Below are positions 33,354 through 43,510 of a stretch of DNA of 64,000 bases, one piece after another. Source of the DNA: Cordilura impudica (taxonomy: Eukaryota > Arthropoda > Insecta > Diptera > Scathophagidae); NCBI GenBank assembly GCA_963682025.1, contig OY821520.1, positions 237,098,364 to 237,162,363 of the forward strand, read 5' to 3'. Positions within the stretch are counted from its first letter, which is position 1. Every line of letters starts with the position of its first letter. The notes under the pieces were generated by a model. It had not been told where the DNA came from, searched no databases, and was given only the letters and a program-made list of their open reading frames with translations. Both the position numbers and the translations under genes were made by a program.

Positions 33354-34400
33354 ATATCGCACCTGTAGCTCTAAAGTGAGTCAACTCAAAATTTACAAGT
33401 TTTCAGTAGAGGCAAAAAACGGGGTTTTTGATGTGTAAACATCTACATGCGCTGAGGGGTAGATTTCTATTTCCCAATACAATCACAAAAATAGCGTAAC
33501 ATGTAAGACGTAAGACGAAATCGGTGTAACTTATTATTGTATTAGTGAAAAAATTATGATATATGAAAAATAAATGAAAAAGAATAATAATGAAAAATAA
33601 AAAACGAAAAATGAAAAAAATAAATAAAAATTAAAAATAAAAAATAAAAACGAAAAATTAAAAATCAAAAATCAAAAATGGAAAATTAAAAGTAAAAAAT
33701 TAAAAATTAAAAATGAAATATGAAAAATGGAAAATAAAAAATGAAAAATTAAAAATAAAAAATGAAAAACGAAAAATTAAAAATTAAAAAATTACAAATA
33801 AAAAATGAAAAATGAAAAATAAAAAATTAAAACTGAAAAATTAAAAACGAAAAATTAAAAACGAAAAATTAAAAATATACCGATTGAAATAATAAATATT
33901 TTTATATTAGCAGAGCTCCTGCAGTTGATTGCTATAAGTGATACATAGATGACGCTTTCTGTTTGATTTTAGAAAGTGCCATAAAAAAACTTTAATTACT
34001 AGATGTTTACACATCTCCCCTGTGATCGGACTCACATGATTTTTTTTTTTAATATTTACTATAAAATTTAAAAACAGTTGTTTCGTTGTAAAGAATTGCG
34101 AATAATAAGTATACAACAGTAGTTGTTTTTGCGATTTTTTCAGTGATCATCAAAAATAACAAGTTTTTTGGGTGGAACTCAAAATATGTCTTTTCAGTGG
34201 ATTCTAAAGAAGCTACTCTTATAACACAAAGAGGGTTACAACTGTATTTTTTTTTTTTTTTTTTTGCGAAAGACTAGAAGAATCGATGTAAGATTTTTAC
34301 AGTGGATAGATATGACCACTCTGTATCGTTTTCTGGCAAAAAGTGAAAAAGTGAAAAATTTTTTTTGAGTTGACTCACTTTAGAGGTACAGGTGTGATAT
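33354..34400 (-). mobile_element. Non-autonomous TIR element, about 1.05 kb, copy 2 (complete, inverted)
   Basis: The ends are ATATCGCACCTGTAGCTC and GAGGTACAGGTGTGATAT. The whole body is the reverse complement of 24,462-25,510, including the CATTTTT-type array (33,560-33,880) and the block CATGATTTTTTTTTTAATAT. Divergence from copy 1 is low outside the array. No ORF of interest. Confidence 0.82.
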
Positions 34401-34645
34401 GCATAAGGAAAAAAAGTTTTAATAAAAACTTTGTTTTTATAGGTTAGATTATTTTAATAAAAAAAAAATAGTTTTTGAATAAGAAGTACTTTTGTTTTTT
34501 TTTAATTTACCTGCTTAAGAAAATTCATTTTTTAAGAAACTATACTTTTCTAAGAAGAGGCACTTTTTTTGGAAAATGTACTTGTTTAAATAAATATATA
34601 TTTTTTTTAAACCGTACTTTTTAGTTTTTTTTTTTTTTTTTTTTT
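34401..34645. repeat. Degenerate GGTACTTTT-type sequence
   Basis: Scattered AAGTACTTTT and GGAAAATGTACTTG units mixed with poly-T. A weak, eroded array. Confidence 0.6.
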
Positions 34646-35900
34646 GTATATTTGAGGTTTTTAGTCCCTTTTTGGCCGCATACAGTTGCTGATATACGAG
34701 TATATTTTCAAGTCAACAAGTGGCAAGCAGTTCATGCAGTTCAGTGCTTCAGCAATATTGTTTGACTTTTAAACTTAACACAAACTCATCAATTATACTT
34801 TCCACCTTTTGGGACTTGTGAAAATTGCCCCGCCATAAACAAAACTAACATTAAAACTAATTTAACTCAAGTCTACAATTGTGAATGGTAATTTATTCAC
34901 TTATTTTTTATAACTTGACATTTCATCCCATTTACTGAAGTCTTATAAGAGCCAACAAAAATAAAACTTAATTTAGTGGGCCAAGACTCACTGAAAATTT
35001 CAAAGAACCGATAAAAATTTGTCAGTTCGTTTGATGAAACATCAAGTAAATAAATGCATTGTAATGAAAACAAAAAACAATCCCACCTGTCTATTGACCC
35101 ATTGATTAACCATTGATTTATCAATTGCATTCATTTGTGCATGTTAACTCGAACTTATTAAATAGTAATTTCAAATATATTATACACACACCATTACTGC
35201 TTTTTGGATGGATGTGTCTGATCAGCCCTCCACTCACGTAGACCAAATAAAATTACTCTACAACGGATTTGTTTTTGTTCTTCTTTTTGTTTTGTTATTT
35301 GGTCGTTAACATTTTGACTTCATTAGTTGGCCAAATAATAAAAATTTACTACAGCTATTGGTTTTTTTTAAGTTGTTTACTGACAGTCAGGTTTTAGTGC
35401 TATATGTGTCAAGGTTGCGTGGTGGAGCTGGTGTGTTCAATGCGTTTTAGAATGTTGTAATCATCATCTTTTGAGCATTTATTTACAGCACATACATTAA
35501 CATGTGTTTTATTATTATTATTATTATTACTAATGTTGGATGTGCCAAAAACCTAATCAAAATGATATTGGACATTTTGGGAATTTGATTTCAGCAAAGC
35601 AAATGTTAATAAATTTTGTACACATTGCGATGTGGAACGTATTTTGTCAGTTGTTGGTGTTAATATCAAGGTTCAGAATATACACACATGAAACACACAA
35701 TGTTCTGTTCAAAAGCAGCCAACACATATCTTTATTTCCATATCAATTATGTGCGTTTCTAAATTTTCTACGGTGCCCAACACAATTATGACTGTGTTCG
35801 TTTTAATATTTCGTTATTTATACGAACATTTTTCTATCACGTATTTTTTGTTTCGAACACACATAAACCACACAGATTCGAGTGTTGCTTTATTTGAAGT
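34646..35900. other. Unique sequence, no gene
   Basis: Less repetitive than its surroundings. Contains a TTA microsatellite at about 35,510-35,530. ORFs up to 83 codons (35,540-35,791) lack recognisable domains. Confidence 0.45.
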
Positions 35901-35904
35901 TCGT

Positions 35905-36305
35905 GTTCTGGTACGTCTACTGAGAAAAAACAGAACATGAACAATAAACAGGTTCGAGTTCAGTTATATTTTAAGTCGTGTTCTGGCTCGTGTACTAAGA
36001 AAAAACAGAACATGTACAATAAACAGGTTCGGGTTCAGTTATATTTTAAGTCGTGTTCTGGCTCGTGTACTAAGAAAAAACAGAACATGTACAATAAACA
36101 GGTTCGAGTTCAGTTATATTTTAAATCGTGTTCTGGCTCGTGTACTAAGAAAAAATAGAACATGTACAATAAACAGGTTCGAGTTCAGTTATATTTTAAG
36201 TCGTGTTCTGGCTCGTGTGCTAAGAAAAAATAGAACGTGTACAATAAACAGGTTCGAGTTCAGTTATATTTTAAATTCGTGTTCTGGCTCGTGTACTGCG
36301 AAAAA
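35905..36305 (+). repeat. 75-bp tandem repeat, about 5 copies
   Basis: AATAAACAGGTTCGAGTTCAG recurs every 75 bp from 35,943, with TCGTGTTCTGGCTCGTGTAC in each unit. Because 75 is a multiple of three, one frame stays open for three units (35,937-36,158); I regard this as incidental. Confidence 0.9.
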
Positions 36306-36350
36306 TTGAAACATCAATTCGCGATCTGATACAGCCCGATAAAAACGACG

Positions 36351-36389
36351 CACAGTGGCGCCCGTAGAGCAAACGAGGTTGCAAAAATC
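36351..36389 (+). promoter_or_regulatory. Transib left terminus with RSS-like architecture
   Basis: Heptamer CACAGTG (36,351-36,357), spacer of 23 bp, then nonamer-like GCAAAAATC (36,381-36,389). The RAG consensus is CACAGTG plus ACAAAAACC. This is presumably the transposase recognition end. Confidence 0.75.
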
Positions 36390-37304
36390 TAAATTTTCAT
36401 GTGCGCCGACGAAGTTTTGAATAAACCCATGTTATAGGAAACTTTTCAACGATTTCAAATATGCTACTCTTAATAATATCACATTTTTAGTTTAGAAGAT
36501 ATAACCATTCAAAGTTGACCGACTTTCGGTTTTCAAAAAAACACACAATTTTTAGTCAATTTGTTGCGATTTCAGCTGTAATATCACGAAAAATAGGTAA
36601 CGTATCGTCTTATTTTTTATTTGTATTGATTGATGTATTTATTAAATGTATAATGACAAAAAAAAATTAACTGTTTGCTTTGTGTTTCTCCTGGGAAATC
36701 ACTATTTAAAAACTATCCGTTTTTTCACTATTTTTCAACTTTGATGGAAAATAAAAAAAAATTTATATTTCTCTATATTTGCCATATTTGCAAAACATGT
36801 TCTTTGATTATTTCTTTACATAATTCAAAAGGTTTTATCTGCCCGTACGTGCCCGTTTGCTTTCTAGAGGTAAAAAAGGTTAAAAAGACATGGTTGCAGA
36901 AATTGTATGGCGTGCATCCCTTACATGTTTTGACTGACAGTAGTTTGATCTAATAGTTTGAAAATTGCATTTTAAGTCGGTTGTCTACCTGTGAGCCTCT
37001 GCCAAAGTCTACTCCCAATATTCTGTTACAGACACAGGATGCACAAAAAACTACTCATTGAAATTCGCAGGTACCCACCTCACTTAAAAATTACTTTGGA
37101 GTACAAATGGTCAAGAACAATATTGACTTATGGTCCCTCCAGGTAGGCACAAATCTTATTTAGACACGAGCATAATATCAAACTTGCATAATTCAGGCTA
37201 TGTATGCAGGGAACAGGTAAATTTTTAGGCATGGTAGCATCAGCTTATATATTGCAAAATAAGCATAATGCCTGGATTAGTCTACGACTGAAAGTTGGCG
37301 CACC

Positions 37305-38196
37305 GTGAAGGACATTGAAGAACAAATAAGCAAGGTTAAGCCTACAAAGCTGCAAATTGGAGAAGGAAAATATATTGAATGCAATTACGATTTCCACCTG
37401 ACCATGGTTGATGGAAAAGTCGTAAACGGACTGACAGGAACAACCTCAACATTGTCATGTCGAGGAGAATTACGAATATTGATTGTCACCATTGCACGCA
37501 AGGATGAAGTGTATGGAGTTCTTGCTAAAACTGGCGTATACCCTACCACAAGAGGAGGAAAACTTCGATGAAAATACATCAATAAAGGATAAGGAAAAGA
37601 TCAGAAAGAAGCAAATACTGGATGCTTTTTTTAAACAAGTTGAACTAAAAGTAGACTGTCCCAAGCACGGATACGGTAACTCAAACGATGGAAACACTTC
37701 TAGGAGATTTTTTGAAAATGATGAGGCAGTAACTAGAATCACTGGAATTGACAATCAAATCGTGAAAAGATTGGGAACGATCTTGAATGTTTTAAACTGC
37801 AAAGAAAATGTCAATTCTACAAAATATGGAGAATATGCATCGAAAACTGCATCTCTTTTAGCAGAAATGTATCCACAGAAGAAGTTGACATTGGCGCATG
37901 GCAAAGATATAATTGAGTACCAGTCTTTGCCAATTGGAGAGCTTTCTGAAGAAGCACAGGAGTCTCTTAACAAATTTTATAAAAAATATAGATTGCAGAA
38001 CACATTCAAAGCATCAAGGGTAAGGCAAAATGAGGACCTCTTCAACATGTTGGCAGCATCTTCCGATCCACTTATTTCTTCCCTGCGGCATGTGAAGTCA
38101 CGAATAGAGTTAGAAAATAATTATAGTTTAGAAATGATTAGTCTTTTAGATATACCTTCTCTTACGAATTGTGATGAATATTTTACAGAAAATTGA
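37305..38196 (+). pseudogene. Transib transposase, C-terminal part, frameshifted
   Basis: The first frame (to about 37,470) gives MVDGKVVNGLTGTTSTLSC. A second frame, open to TGA at 38,194-38,196, gives LSPLHARMKCMEFLLKLAY, GNSNDGNTSRRFF, ARITGI-like TRITGIDNQIV, LPIGELSEEAQES and SSDPLISSLR. These blocks in this order are conserved in insect Transib transposases and have counterparts in the RAG1 core. The Cys-rich knuckle that should follow STLSC is damaged around the frameshift at 37,455-37,485. Roughly 280 of the usual 650-700 residues remain. The N-terminal domains and the first acidic residues are missing or unreadable upstream. Confidence 0.87.
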
Positions 38197-38478
38197 AAAA
38201 ATTAATTTAAAAAAGAAGTAATTTTTTTTTAATTTGTTGGGTAATAATTTAAAACATAAAACCCTAAAGAAAAAAAATAAAACCAATCTAAAAATGTAAA
38301 AATAATTTTTTTTAGTTACCATAAAATTGATTTTTCTACAAATTTTAACTTTGATAACCCATAAGTAGGCCACTACAAAGCGTAGGCACCCTTTCCAAAC
38401 GCTCATTTCATAGGCTGAACAGTTATCTATCATAAGCTGTTTAAACTGTTCAATTATGTTATTCGGTTCTAAAGATAT

Positions 38479-38516
38479 GATTTTTGCAACGAAAAAACTC
38501 AAATGGCGCCACTGTG
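38479..38516 (-). promoter_or_regulatory. Transib right terminus with RSS-like architecture
   Basis: Read inward on the minus strand: CACAGTG, a spacer of 22 bp, then GCAAAAATC, the same nonamer-like word as at the left end. Spacer sequences differ between ends beyond GGCGCC, so both heptamer and nonamer look selectively conserved. Confidence 0.72.
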
Positions 38517-38524
38517 CGTAGTTA

Positions 38525-38940
38525 AAAAAAAACATTTTTTAAGAAAATGTACTTTTTACAAAACGTCGTTCTGCAGAAAAGGTACTTTTTGTTTTAAGTT
38601 AATTTTTTATAAAAAGTTACTGTGTTATAAAAAAAAGCTTTTTTAAAAAACGATACTTTGTTAAGAAAAGTACTTTTTTAGAACAGGTCTAATTTATAAA
38701 AATGCACTGTTCTAGAAAATGTACTTTGAAAAAACGTACTTTTTTAAGGGACTTTTTTTATAAAAAGTACTTTTTCAATAAATGAAATTTTTAAGAAAAA
38801 CAGTTTTTTTAAGAAACCGAATATTATTTAGAAAATGTACTTTTTCAAGAAAAGGTACTTTTTAAAAAAAGGAACTTTTTTGAAAAGGGAACTTTAATTT
38901 GAAAATTTACTTTTTTAAGAAAGGACCTTCATTTCGAAAA
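38525..38940. repeat. GGTACTTTT-type array, AAGAAAA subtype
   Basis: Units such as AAGAAAATGTACTTTTT and AGAAAAGGTACTTTTT begin immediately after the Transib right flank. Confidence 0.85.
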
Positions 38941-38950
38941 TTTCGAATAT

Positions 38951-39050
38951 GACGGCATATGCCGTCAAGAATATGAATTCTAATGCGTATATGAATTCAT
39001 ATGCCGTCATTTATATCTGTGACTTTCACAACAAGACGGCTATTGCCGTC
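38951..39050. repeat. Cluster of short palindromes (GACGGCATATGCCGTC)
   Basis: GACGGCATATGCCGTC at 38,951-38,966 is a perfect 16-bp palindrome. ATGAATTCATATGCCGTC follows at about 38,991, and GACGGCTATTGCCGTC lies at 39,035-39,050. No function assigned. Confidence 0.7.
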
Positions 39051-39219
39051 GCCAAATACGAAAAATTATTTGGAAATTTAGTTCTTGTATCAATATAAAT
39101 ACTATCTCTGTATCGCACAAGTAAGTTTTCTTTTATTTTATTTATTTTTTTTTTTTGTTACGTATGATATAAAAATTAGTTCTTGAGTGAGATATGTGTG
39201 TGTATCAATTTACGAAATT

Positions 39220-39465
39220 TTGGAAAAGGTGCTTTTCGTAAAAAGGTATTTTCTTAAGAAAGATACTTTTAAAAAAAGGCATATTTTTTAAAAGTATTTT
39301 TTTCAGAAAAAAAATTTTTAATAAAAAAAAGTAGTTTTTTACAAAAAAGTGCATGTTTTGAAATAGGCACTTTTTTACAAAAGTATTTTTTTTAAAGGTA
39401 CTTATTATAAAATAACATAATTTCTATAAAAAAGGTACTTTATATAAAAAAGTACTATTTTAATT
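39220..39465. repeat. GGTACTTTT-type array (short)
   Basis: Units such as AAAAAGGTATTTTCTTAAG; eroded continuation of the preceding array. Confidence 0.75.
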
Positions 39466-39467
39466 AC

Positions 39468-39535
39468 ACTCCAGCTCAGTGGTTAGACGCGCCTGTATTT
39501 CTCGAGTTCGGTACGGTCTAACTAGATTAATTCGT
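39468..39535 (+). other. Possible tRNA-like (pol III A/B box) relic
   Basis: CAGCTCAGTGGTTAGACGCG resembles a tRNA D-arm/A box. A degenerate TCGAGTTCGGTACGG lies about 30 bp on, where a B box would be. No cloverleaf can be completed, so at best this is an old tRNA or SINE head. Confidence 0.3.
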
Positions 39536-40280
39536 TATTATATTTATCCCACTAGTTTTTCCAATCAGAATTCGAACATTTCCGAAAAAAATTTGTATCG
39601 CATTTTCGATTTTGTTGACGCATAACGGAACTTCCGGAGTTTAATGAAATGTTAAACAAATTGCATGTGCTTTTAGTTGTTCAATGGAATAGAAGCATTA
39701 AGGGTTATAGTGAAAAGTGAAAAAGTTTTTATCTTGTTTGAAGTCAAAGTGATGGATAACTAATTTTTTAGTTTAAAAAATGGGTAACAATGGGTAAAGT
39801 GAAAATCCTTTCAACCACTCAGAAGGCTTGTCTAATAGAAAAATTTCTGAAAAGTTAAGCCGCATGGGGATGGGGTCTTTCACAGACGTGCACTTTTGCG
39901 GAAAGCTCTCAGTCTGCCATCCACTTGGGGGTGGCAAGAAGCGATTCCTCTGCATTGAATTTCCCAAGCAGCTCACTACTTCCGGTTTAGACCAAGTGTC
40001 CCCTGGTAATGCTGTCTAGACATCCATCTGGCGGCAGCTAGAGTGAGAAGGCGTGCAGCTGAGTACCCCGAATGGCATACTAACACCATGCGTCTCGGGT
40101 AAGTAGGTGTGATACACTGAAACTTAGCTATCTCTGTAGCCATCTTTTGGCTAACCTGCCTAGAGGTTGTTGGCAGCCCCAACACTAGAATCGGTCAAGG
40201 TGGCCCAATCAGTCGCTTCGACCTAAATTAAGATAATTACCGAAACCACAACAAATAATAATAACCAACGGATCCCCACG

Positions 40281-41330
40281 ATGACGACCTTCAGCTTAAA
40301 ATTTTTTTCGCGAATTGGAACATGGAAAGTGCGTACACTCCTAGATCCATCTAAACTGGCCCAAGTAGGCAGTGAATTCGAAAACTAAAACCTGCTACTT
40401 TTAGGAGTGTGCGAGACTAGATGGCCAGATACGGGAGAAATCAACACCTCCGAAAATCTTAAATTTATATACTCCGGCAAGCCGGATAACCAACCTAGAT
40501 CAAGCGGTGTCGGGTTTTTACTGCCGAAAGAAGCTTATGATGCTATGATCAATTGGAAGCCATACGGAGACAGAATAATAACAGCTAGATTCCGTACAAG
40601 AGCTCGAAATCTCACCTGTGTTCAGTGCTATGCACCAACTGAAACATCGGACACTTCACAAAAGAACAGTTTTTACAGCCATTTAAATAGTGTCCTATCC
40701 GGAATTCCCTGCGGAGACATCGCTGTCCCAATGGGCGACTTTAATGCACAAGTAGGTTCCGATAACGCAGGTTGGGAATATGTAATGGGCAAACACGCAA
40801 TTGGAAGGCTTACTGAAAACGGTAGTCTCTTTACTGAGGCATGCGGCAACGCCATTCTGATGATAGGGGGCACCCTATTTCCTCACAGAAGAGTACACAA
40901 AATCACGTGGGTTTCTCCAGATAGTGCAATGGAGAATCAAATCGACCACATAGCTATAAGCAGGACCTGGCGCAGGAGCCTTCTAGATGTGCGTTCAAAA
41001 CGCGGTGCTGATTGCAACTCAGATCACCATCTAGATGTGGGAAGCTTAAGAATAAAGGTTGCTGCCATCCGTAAACCAGAAACTACGGCGCGAAAATTCG
41101 ATGTAGCTAAGCTCAAAAGTCAGCAAACACTCTACAACTACATATTAGAATTGAGATCTGGACTAGCTGTGCAGCAATCACACCCTACGCCTGACTGGAT
41201 GTCAATAAAAAGTCATTTTGTCGACGCTGCAAGAGAACACATTGGTATTAAAATTCCTAAGAGATCCTACTGGATGTCAGAAGCCACCTGCAACTTCATT
41301 CTCGAAAGAAGGACTTACAGGAAAAAATAA
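40281..41330 (+). pseudogene. LINE endonuclease domain with premature stop
   Basis: The frame from ATG 40,281 reads SRIGTWKVRTLLDPSKLAQ, then TAA at 40,386, then LLLLGVCETRWPDTGEI, QCYAPTETS, AVPMGDFNAQVG, NQIDHIAISR and NSDHHLDVGSL. The sequence is that of an apurinic-like endonuclease that nicks target DNA. The CETRW glutamate, GDFNA aspartate and SDHH histidine are kept. The usual WNVRT asparagine is lysine (WKVRT), which together with the stop argues for inactivity. Reading ends at TAA 41,328-41,330 in RTYRKK. Confidence 0.88.
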
Positions 41331-41399
41331 GTGCAGCCAGAACACGCGGTGAGTAGTCGTCGCTAAGAGCGGCGTATTCTCAACAAGACAAACTGGTCA

Positions 41400-43215
41400 A
41401 ACGTAGTGCCAGAAACGACAAAAGAAGGTGGTATAACCAACTTGCTTCTGATGCACAAAAAGCTTCAACAGAGCATAGAACTAAGGATCTGTATAGCATT
41501 ACCAAGAGGCTCACCGTTAAAAATGTCACAAACCAAAGACCTCTCAAAAACGCCGAAGGAGATCTAGCAACATCGGCGAAAGATCAGATGGAAATTTGGA
41601 AACAGCATTACTCCAGTATGCTTTCCTCGACAACTTCCAACTACCAAAATATATGTGCCTGAGATTCTCATGTAGTAAGGCAAGATGTCTCCGTAGAATG
41701 CCCAGCCGTAGCAGAAGTTATCGCTGCAATAAATTCCTTGAAATCAAATAAGGCTCCTGGAACCGACAATATATCGCCCGAAATGTTTAAAGCCGACTCT
41801 CATATCACAGCCAACATATTGCTTCCCCTTATACAAAATTTCTGGCGTACGCACGAACTTGACCCGCATTTAAAAGAAGGTCTTATAGTCAACATCCCCA
41901 AAAAAGGTGACCTGTCGGAATGTAGAAACTGGAGGGGCATCACCATCCTTAGTTCAGTTAATAAAGTAATAGCTCTGATAATAAACAAGAGAATATCCGA
42001 CACTGTTCTTGGGGACCTTAGACCCAAACAAGCTGGCTTCCGGCCCCAAAAGTCTTGTGTAGACCACATCAATAGTCTACGGATAATTTTAGAACAATTC
42101 ACAGAACTTCGCTCGACGCTTTACCTGGATTTATCGACCGTGAGAAAGCTTTCGATACACTAGATCAAAACGCTATATGGGGCGCTCTTGCTTGCAGAGG
42201 GGTTACACCCAAAATCATTAGCCTTATTCAGTCTTTATTCTGTAATATAAAATGTCGTGTTGTCCACAATAACGCTTTGAGCAGCAATTTTGACGTCGTC
42301 ACTGGCGTCCGCCAGGGTTGTGTGTTATCACCCTTGCTCTCTAACATCGTTCTAGATGTTATAGTTCGCAATGCTACCAGAGTAAATAGAGGTATCAGCT
42401 AGGGTCTCAACCAACAACTTGAGAGTCTAGAGTACGCAGACAATATCTGCCACAGCTATGAAAGCATGAAGTCGAAGCTAAAGTGCCTGGAAACAGGGGC
42501 AGCAAAAGCTGGCCTGAAAATAAAAATTGGCAAGAGTAAAGTAAAGCGCTGCAACACCGTGAATAAAAATAATTCCGCATAGGAAATACTGAATTGGAAG
42601 AGGTCACGTCATTCTGCTACCTGGGTAGCATTTTAACAAATACAGGTGGTTGCAGCAATGATGTTGCGTACCGAATATCTAAAGCTAATCAAGCATTCGG
42701 TACCCTCCGGTCGATATGGAAATCTTCCGCAATATCCAGGCACACTAAGGTAAGCATCTTTAACTCTTGTGCCAAATCTGTGCTCCTTTATGCGTGCGAG
42801 ACGTGGAACACAACAGAACACGATATAAACTCCCTACAAGTATTTGTTAATCGATGTCTCCGAAGAATACTAAAAGTTTTTGGCCTAACACCATATCCAA
42901 TGCAGAACTTTGGAGACAAACAAACCAGCGGGCAATCCATATTGAAATAATGAATCGCAAATGGCGTTAAATTGGTCACACGCTGCGCAGGCCTCCAGGC
43001 GACGTTGCTAAAATCGCCATTGAGTGGAACCCACATGGTAGGACGACAAGAGAAGGCAGACCGTCTCACACATGGCGCCGTCAACTGAATATAGAAGTTA
43101 TATCTACTGATCAAAGCTGGGGAGAACTGAAGAGAATATCATCCAACCGGACCGAATGGAATAAATTCGTTGTGGCCCTTTGTTCCCAACAGGAACCACA
43201 GGCCATAATATATAT
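41400..43215 (+). pseudogene. LINE reverse transcriptase and C-terminal domain, multiply broken
   Basis: Continues in shifted frames: SARNDKRRWYNQLASDAQKA, SNKAPGTDNISPEMFKAD, IVNIPKKGDLSECRNWRGIT, PKQAGFRPQKSCVDHI, then after a shift EKAFDTLDQNAIWGAL, VRQGCVLSPLLSNIV and LEYADNICH. CYLGSILTNTGG and LLYACETWNTTEHD follow (from 42,594), then IGHTLRRPPGDVAKIAIEWN to about 43,200. The catalytic box, usually FADD or YADD, reads YADN, so the second metal-binding aspartate is lost. At least three frameshifts and several stops. Reverse transcription for target-primed insertion would be its ancestral role. Confidence 0.88.
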
Positions 43216-43221
43216 ATATAT

Positions 43222-43510
43222 AGAAGCCGCAGCTCCAGAACGGTGGATCGGTATTTGAAAGATCCAAAATCATATGGAAATAAATACAAAGGAAGAAAAC
43301 CGGCTTAAGTGCCCGAGAAAAGCGCAAAGTTCTAAGACTTGCTTCCAATTCTACCCATTCGACTGTAAAAATAAGACAATTGGCCGGTGTGAAGGCAAGT
43401 CTTTCAACTGTCAAACGGACAGTTTCTAGTGCAAAACACCTGAAATACTCAAAAATGAAGAGAAAACCGCCGCTTGATGCTGTACGCAAGCAGAAACGCC
43501 TCCAGTTCTT
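43222..43510 (+). pseudogene. Tc1-like transposase N-terminal fragment
   Basis: RTVDRYLKDPKSYGNKYKGR and KPA, then after a frameshift at about 43,305 LSAREKRKVLRLASNS, THSTVKIRQLAGVKASLSTV and KHLKYSKMKRKPP to KQKRLQF. This is the paired-type helix-turn-helix and GRPR-like hinge of Tc1 transposases, which bind the element's inverted repeats. The DDE catalytic domain is missing: at 43,503 the sequence turns into the GGTACTTTT array. It abuts the (TA)n tail of the LINE with no gap. Confidence 0.87.

Larger units (their letters stand above)
36351..38516 (+). mobile_element. Transib transposon, internally degraded
   Basis: The terminal inverted repeats start CACAGTGGCGCC at both ends. Flanking pentamers are CGACG (36,346-36,350) and CGTAG (38,517-38,521), compatible with the 5-bp CGNCG-like targets of Transib after mutation. 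The core encodes the C-terminal part of a Transib transposase, the RAG1-related recombinase family. At 2.17 kb the element is shorter than typical autonomous Transibs (about 3 kb), and the region for the first catalytic aspartates is not recognisable, so the copy is defective. Confidence 0.88.
39790..43220 (+). mobile_element. Non-LTR retrotransposon, RTE-like, defective
   Basis: A moderately GC-rich block in A+T-rich surroundings. It has a 5' leader (about 39,800-40,280), an AP-type endonuclease, a reverse transcriptase and a C-terminal domain, ending in a (TA)n tract at 43,207-43,220. Domain order and motif wording match the single-ORF EN-RT elements of the RTE type. The 5' boundary is approximate and no target duplication was found. 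Confidence 0.85.

Noticed and set aside
35937..36158. 73-codon ORF with a 25-residue repeat; also considered a CRISPR-like array
   Set aside because: Units are directly contiguous 75-bp repeats with no spacers, in a eukaryotic genome; treated as a satellite.
39005..39050. Rho-independent-type terminator hairpins
   Set aside because: Bacterial logic does not apply; the palindromes are reported only as sequence motifs.
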